From JAFDZV01 sp048594725 (GTDB taxonomy: Bacteria; Bacteroidota; Ignavibacteria; OLB7), in the NCBI GenBank assembly GCA_048594725.1, contig JBMDXA010000198.1:1-32097 (forward strand): a DNA stretch of 32,097 nucleotides, in the 5' to 3' direction. Numbering within the stretch: the first letter of the stretch is position 1; the number at the start of each line of letters is the position of its first letter. The notes beneath the pieces were generated by a model, which searched no databases, was not told the origin of the DNA, and was given only the letters and a program-made list of their open reading frames with translations. This document shows, piece after piece, positions 29,494-32,097 of the stretch. The position numbers and the translations under genes were made by a program.

Positions 29494-29895
29494 ATGAACA
29501 ACCAGATGATGAACCTGTTGCCGATCATGGCCCTGGCTGCCGCTCTGCTGGCCGGCTGCCGCTCCGATACCCAGACCGGAAAGGAGCATAGCGATATCCG
29601 CGGACGCGTTACACGGGTGCTTCCCGCCTCCGGAGGGAGCGATGCGCTCCGCAGACCGAAGGGAGCCATTCTGGTGGAGGGAACGCTGCAATCGGATACG
29701 GGCTATGATAAGGCCACCATCACCATTACCGATTCCACACGGCTGTATACCGGCCCCGGAACGGAGGGAGAGACGATCGGGTTCGGCGATATACGTGTGG
29801 GGGATAGCGTGGAGGCCACGTTCACAGGGTTGGTGCGGGAATCGTACCCGGTTCAGGTGACCGGGGCACGGGTGATGATCGTGCGCAGCCGGTAA
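29494..29895 (+). CDS. DUF3221-like lipoprotein
   Basis: A 133-residue envelope lipoprotein: short n-region, hydrophobic core ending Leu-Leu-Ala-Gly-Cys22, then a small beta domain. Residues 35-130 (Ile-Arg-Gly-Arg-Val-Thr-Arg-Val, Ala-Ile-Leu-Val-Glu-Gly, Asp-Lys-Ala-Thr-Ile-Thr-Ile-Thr, Val-Gly-Asp-Ser-Val-Glu-Ala-Thr-Phe-Thr-Gly, Glu-Ser-Tyr-Pro-Val-Gln-Val) follow the DUF3221 pattern (OB-like fold, function unknown). No strong ribosome site. The GlcNAc-kinase-type gene starts 59 bases downstream in the same direction. Confidence 0.85.
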   Translation: MNNQMMNLLPIMALAAALLAGCRSDTQTGKEHSDIRGRVTRVLPASGGSDALRRPKGAILVEGTLQSDTGYDKATITITDSTRLYTGPGTEGETIGFGDIRVGDSVEATFTGLVRESYPVQVTGARVMIVRSR

Positions 29896-29954
29896 CAGCG
29901 CGTCTCCCGGTGCCGCGCCGGGAGATACCCATCTGGAATCATACGGGAAACGGC

Positions 29955-30953
29955 ATGGCCGAACAGCAGAGGTATTTTCTGGGCATCGACGGCGGCGGAA
30001 CCCATACCCGCGCGGCGGTGCTGGATGAGAGCGGAGCGATTCTGGGTACCGGGGGTGCCGGCCCTTCCAATTATCAGAGTGCCGGCATCGGGACCGCAGG
30101 AGAAAATATCCGGCGCGCAACCGATGCCGCTCTTGCGATGGCGGAAATCCCCCCCTCCCCTGCAACAGCCGTATTTCTCGGCATGGCCGGTGTGGTTTCG
30201 GTTGCCGACCGCGCCACCATCGAAATGATAGCGCGGGAGCTGAACCTGGCAGAGCGGGTCGGGGTGGATCATGATATCCGGACGGCACTGGCCGGAGGAC
30301 TTGCCGCAGAGGAAGGAATGGCGCTGATTGCCGGCACCGGATCGGCCTGCTACGGCCGCCGCCATGACGGCACATCGTGGCGCGCCGGCGGCTGGGGGCA
30401 TCTGCTGGATGATCCCGGCAGCGGATACTGGCTCGGCCTGCAGGGGCTGATGGCAACCGTGCGGGGAGCCGACGGACGCGCAGAACGAACCGCTCTGGGC
30501 GGCGTTCTGGCCGAGACGATCGGATTGAGCGATATCGGCGATATCATCCGCCTTGCCGGCCACGAGAGGCTTTTGCCCACCCGCATCGCCGCGCTTGCAC
30601 GGCCGGTCCTGAAAGCCTGGGAGGATGGCGACCCGGCCGCTGCCAATATCGTGCGCCGGGGAGCCGACGAGCTTGCGGCGATGGCGCGGGCAGTGGCCGT
30701 GGCACTGGGCTGGGAACGCCGGCCGGTGCCGGTGGTGACGATAGGAGGGACCCTGGATCATACCGGATACCGGGAGCTGGTCACTGCCGCAATCGGACGG
30801 ATGCTCCCGGAGGCATCGGTGGCACGCCCTCTGCTCCCCCCTGTGCTGGGAGCGGGCCTTCTGGCGCTGGCGCTGGCGGGCATATCCCCCGGCGCCGATA
30901 TGATAGAGAGGATGCGAGCATCGCTTCCGCCGGGTTCATCCCCGATGGAATAA
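29955..30953 (+). CDS. N-acetylglucosamine kinase-type ATPase (BadF/BadG family)
   Basis: A 332-residue sugar kinase-fold protein of the BadF/BadG/BcrA/BcrD ATPase family, closest in look to N-acetylglucosamine kinases. Phosphate-1 motif Gly-Ile-Asp-Gly-Gly-Gly-Thr-His-Thr-Arg (10-19), Gly-Ala-Gly-Pro-Ser-Asn, Val-Asp-His-Asp-Ile, phosphate-2 motif Ile-Ala-Gly-Thr-Gly-Ser, Gly-Gly-Trp-Gly-His-Leu-Leu-Asp-Asp-Pro-Gly-Ser-Gly and Thr-Ile-Gly-Gly-Thr near the end. ATG 29955 is preferred to 29910: GGGAAA stands before it and the family N-terminus begins there. With a cupin phosphoglucose isomerase next, a role in amino-sugar recycling is plausible but inferred. Confidence 0.9.
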   Translation: MAEQQRYFLGIDGGGTHTRAAVLDESGAILGTGGAGPSNYQSAGIGTAGENIRRATDAALAMAEIPPSPATAVFLGMAGVVSVADRATIEMIARELNLAERVGVDHDIRTALAGGLAAEEGMALIAGTGSACYGRRHDGTSWRAGGWGHLLDDPGSGYWLGLQGLMATVRGADGRAERTALGGVLAETIGLSDIGDIIRLAGHERLLPTRIAALARPVLKAWEDGDPAAANIVRRGADELAAMARAVAVALGWERRPVPVVTIGGTLDHTGYRELVTAAIGRMLPEASVARPLLPPVLGAGLLALALAGISPGADMIERMRASLPPGSSPME

Positions 30954-31016
30954 ATCAGCATAAAAAAAAATCGCCCTGGCAGGCAGGCTGTAAAGATCAT
31001 CTTACCGAATTACATC

Positions 31017-31625
31017 ATGAGCACCTTGCTTGAAGGCTCCTTCCCCCATCACGCCGCCCGGTTCGATCCCGTAACCGGCGCCATCGAAGGGGTGCCGCGG
31101 GTCGTCAGACGCCTGAGCGATCTGCGCGGAGTTTTTGCCGATACCGCCGCCTACGACAAGGCGCTGGCCGGAGATGATCCGGTGATCTACACCGTGCACG
31201 GCATCGAACCGGCCGGCGGCGAGGGGGATCTGCATTATGGAATCGGGACGCTGATGCCGGGGAGGATCGGCGATGAGTATTATATGACCAAGGGGCATCT
31301 CCACTCCTGGCGTCCGGCGGCGGAGGTATATATCGGCCTGAGCGGATCGGGCATGATGCTCCTGGAGCATGAGAAGACCGGCGATAGCATCCTGTTGCCG
31401 CTGGAGCAGAACGGGCTGGTGTATGTGCCGGGATATACCGCGCATAGAACCATCAACACCGGAAGCACGCCACTCACGTATATGGGAGTTTTTCCGGCGC
31501 AGGCAGGGCATGATTACGCGGCCATCGCGGAGCGGAATTTCAGGAAGGTGGTGGCCGAACGGCGCGGACGGGCGGAGATGATGGACCGGGACGAATTCAT
31601 GGCGGGAATTTCAGGGGCGGAATAA
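31017..31625 (+). CDS. Cupin-type glucose-6-phosphate isomerase
   Basis: A 202-residue metal-dependent isomerase of glucose 6-phosphate and fructose 6-phosphate, of the cupin kind first known from Pyrococcus and unrelated to the usual Pgi. Metal ligands His94, His96, Glu103 and His143 sit in Thr-Lys-Gly-His-Leu-His and Ala-Glu-Val-Tyr, then Val-Pro-Gly-Tyr-Thr-Ala-His-Arg-Thr-Ile-Asn. The spacing is almost the same as in the Pyrococcus enzyme. ATG 31017 lacks a Shine-Dalgarno sequence. It follows the GlcNAc-kinase-type gene by 63 bases on the same strand, and with the ROK glucokinase at 24270 makes a sugar-phosphate set. Rare in bacteria but not unknown. Confidence 0.92.
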   Translation: MSTLLEGSFPHHAARFDPVTGAIEGVPRVVRRLSDLRGVFADTAAYDKALAGDDPVIYTVHGIEPAGGEGDLHYGIGTLMPGRIGDEYYMTKGHLHSWRPAAEVYIGLSGSGMMLLEHEKTGDSILLPLEQNGLVYVPGYTAHRTINTGSTPLTYMGVFPAQAGHDYAAIAERNFRKVVAERRGRAEMMDRDEFMAGISGAE

Positions 31626-31807
31626 AAGCCGCGCCATGAGAAAATCCCTATCGGCGGCATGGGTTGTATCGTCATGGCGGCGGGAATAATCCCCGGTAAA
31701 ATTTTGTTGTGCCAGAATAATCCACGGCATACGTTCGTCGATTATATCCATGAGCACGTCACGAGTGCTTCGTTGCGCTGACTCCATATAGTGAAAGGAT
31801 TATCCCA

Positions 31808-32097
31808 TTGAACTACAACTCACTGACACCGGAAGAAGAGCGTGTAATCGTACACAAGGGTACCGAGCGGCCGTTCACGGGCGAGTATGACAACTTTTTT
31901 GAAGAAGGTGTCTACGTCTGCCGGCGATGCAACACGCCGCTGTACGTTTCGAACCGGAAATTCCATTCGGGCTGTGGCTGGCCCAGCTTCGATCAGGAGA
32001 TCCCGAACGCAGTCCTCCATGAGCCGGACCCCGACGGACGGCGTATAGAGATCCTCTGTGCGGCGTGCGGCGGCCATCTGGGCCATGTATTCCAGGG
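31808..32097 (+). CDS. msrB: Peptide-methionine (R)-S-oxide reductase, 5' part
   Basis: The first 96 codons of MsrB, cut by the window end. MsrB reduces the R form of methionine sulfoxide in proteins. TTG 31808 is taken as start because AAAGGA lies about ten bases before it and the protein then opens Asn-Tyr-Asn-Ser-Leu-Thr-Pro-Glu-Glu, as is usual for the family. Visible family blocks: Thr-Glu-Arg-Pro-Phe-Thr-Gly-Glu-Tyr, Gly-Val-Tyr-Val-Cys38-Arg-Arg-Cys41, Phe-His-Ser-Gly-Cys-Gly-Trp-Pro-Ser-Phe, Glu-Ile-Leu-Cys84-Ala-Ala-Cys87-Gly-Gly-His-Leu-Gly-His. The two CxxC pairs are the structural zinc site. The catalytic cysteine (Arg-Phe-Cys-x-Asn) lies beyond the window. Confidence 0.95.
   Translation, partial: MNYNSLTPEEERVIVHKGTERPFTGEYDNFFEEGVYVCRRCNTPLYVSNRKFHSGCGWPSFDQEIPNAVLHEPDPDGRRIEILCAACGGHLGHVFQ

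Noticed and set aside
30963..30990. Terminator between the GlcNAc-kinase-type gene and the cupin isomerase
   Set aside because: There is an A9 run, but the adjoining CCTG/CAGG stem is only four pairs, and orientation fits neither gene.

Overview
The window is a GC-rich stretch of bacterial chromosome with about 27 protein genes and one tRNA. Most likely it comes from the FCB superphylum (Bacteroidota / Chlorobi / Ignavibacteria / Kapabacteria side). The best evidence is the large secreted FG-GAP protein (6598-9567), which ends in a type A C-terminal sorting domain of the type IX secretion system. Several genes with no Shine-Dalgarno sequence, many lipoproteins and a DUF4142 protein fit the same placement. 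I cannot name the species. There is no rRNA, CRISPR array, integrase or complete insertion sequence. It reads as chromosomal housekeeping plus envelope genes, with small intergenic repeats in between.

Layout. 1-5.7 kb: a secreted peptidoglycan-binding-like protein (-), a putative lipoprotein (+), a papain-like cysteine protease followed by a conserved-looking partner (-), and a CvpA-CAP fusion membrane protein (-). 5.7-11.2 kb: a long leader, the type IX cargo protein, and a HEAT-like exported protein. 11.2-15.1 kb: a possible small gene, an orphan OmpR-type response regulator, a MOSC protein and a GNAT acetyltransferase, all on the minus strand, separated by repeat-rich spacers. 15.3-18.7 kb: type II beta carbonic anhydrase with a zincin-like protein, two proteins of unknown function and a Nudix hydrolase. 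18.7-23.7 kb: a DUF4142 lipoprotein, two unknown proteins, tRNA-Glu(TTC), a heavy-metal-associated lipoprotein and a small acidic protein. 23.9-28.7 kb: FtsB/DivIC overlapping a ROK glucokinase, then the most interesting block: an Lgt-like membrane protein, a radical SAM protein resembling the tetraether lipid synthase (Tes/MJ0619) family, and three tandem mini membrane proteins that look like paralogues. 28.7-32.1 kb: DUF3592 and DUF3221-like envelope proteins, an N-acetylglucosamine kinase-type ATPase, a cupin-type phosphoglucose isomerase and the start of msrB.

How the genes may work together. The ROK glucokinase, the GlcNAc-kinase-type protein and the cupin phosphoglucose isomerase form a dispersed sugar-phosphate set. 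The 25.5-28.7 kb block is the best candidate for an undescribed system. An Lgt-fold protein that has lost residues important in true Lgt overlaps a lipid-synthase-like radical SAM gene. That gene overlaps the first of three small membrane proteins sharing a C-terminal Gly-Leu-Cys motif. I infer a membrane-lipid modification operon. A second candidate is the leaderless papain-like protease plus partner (3498-4563). A family of diverged intergenic repeats of about 50-125 bp (four copies seen) marks the spacers.
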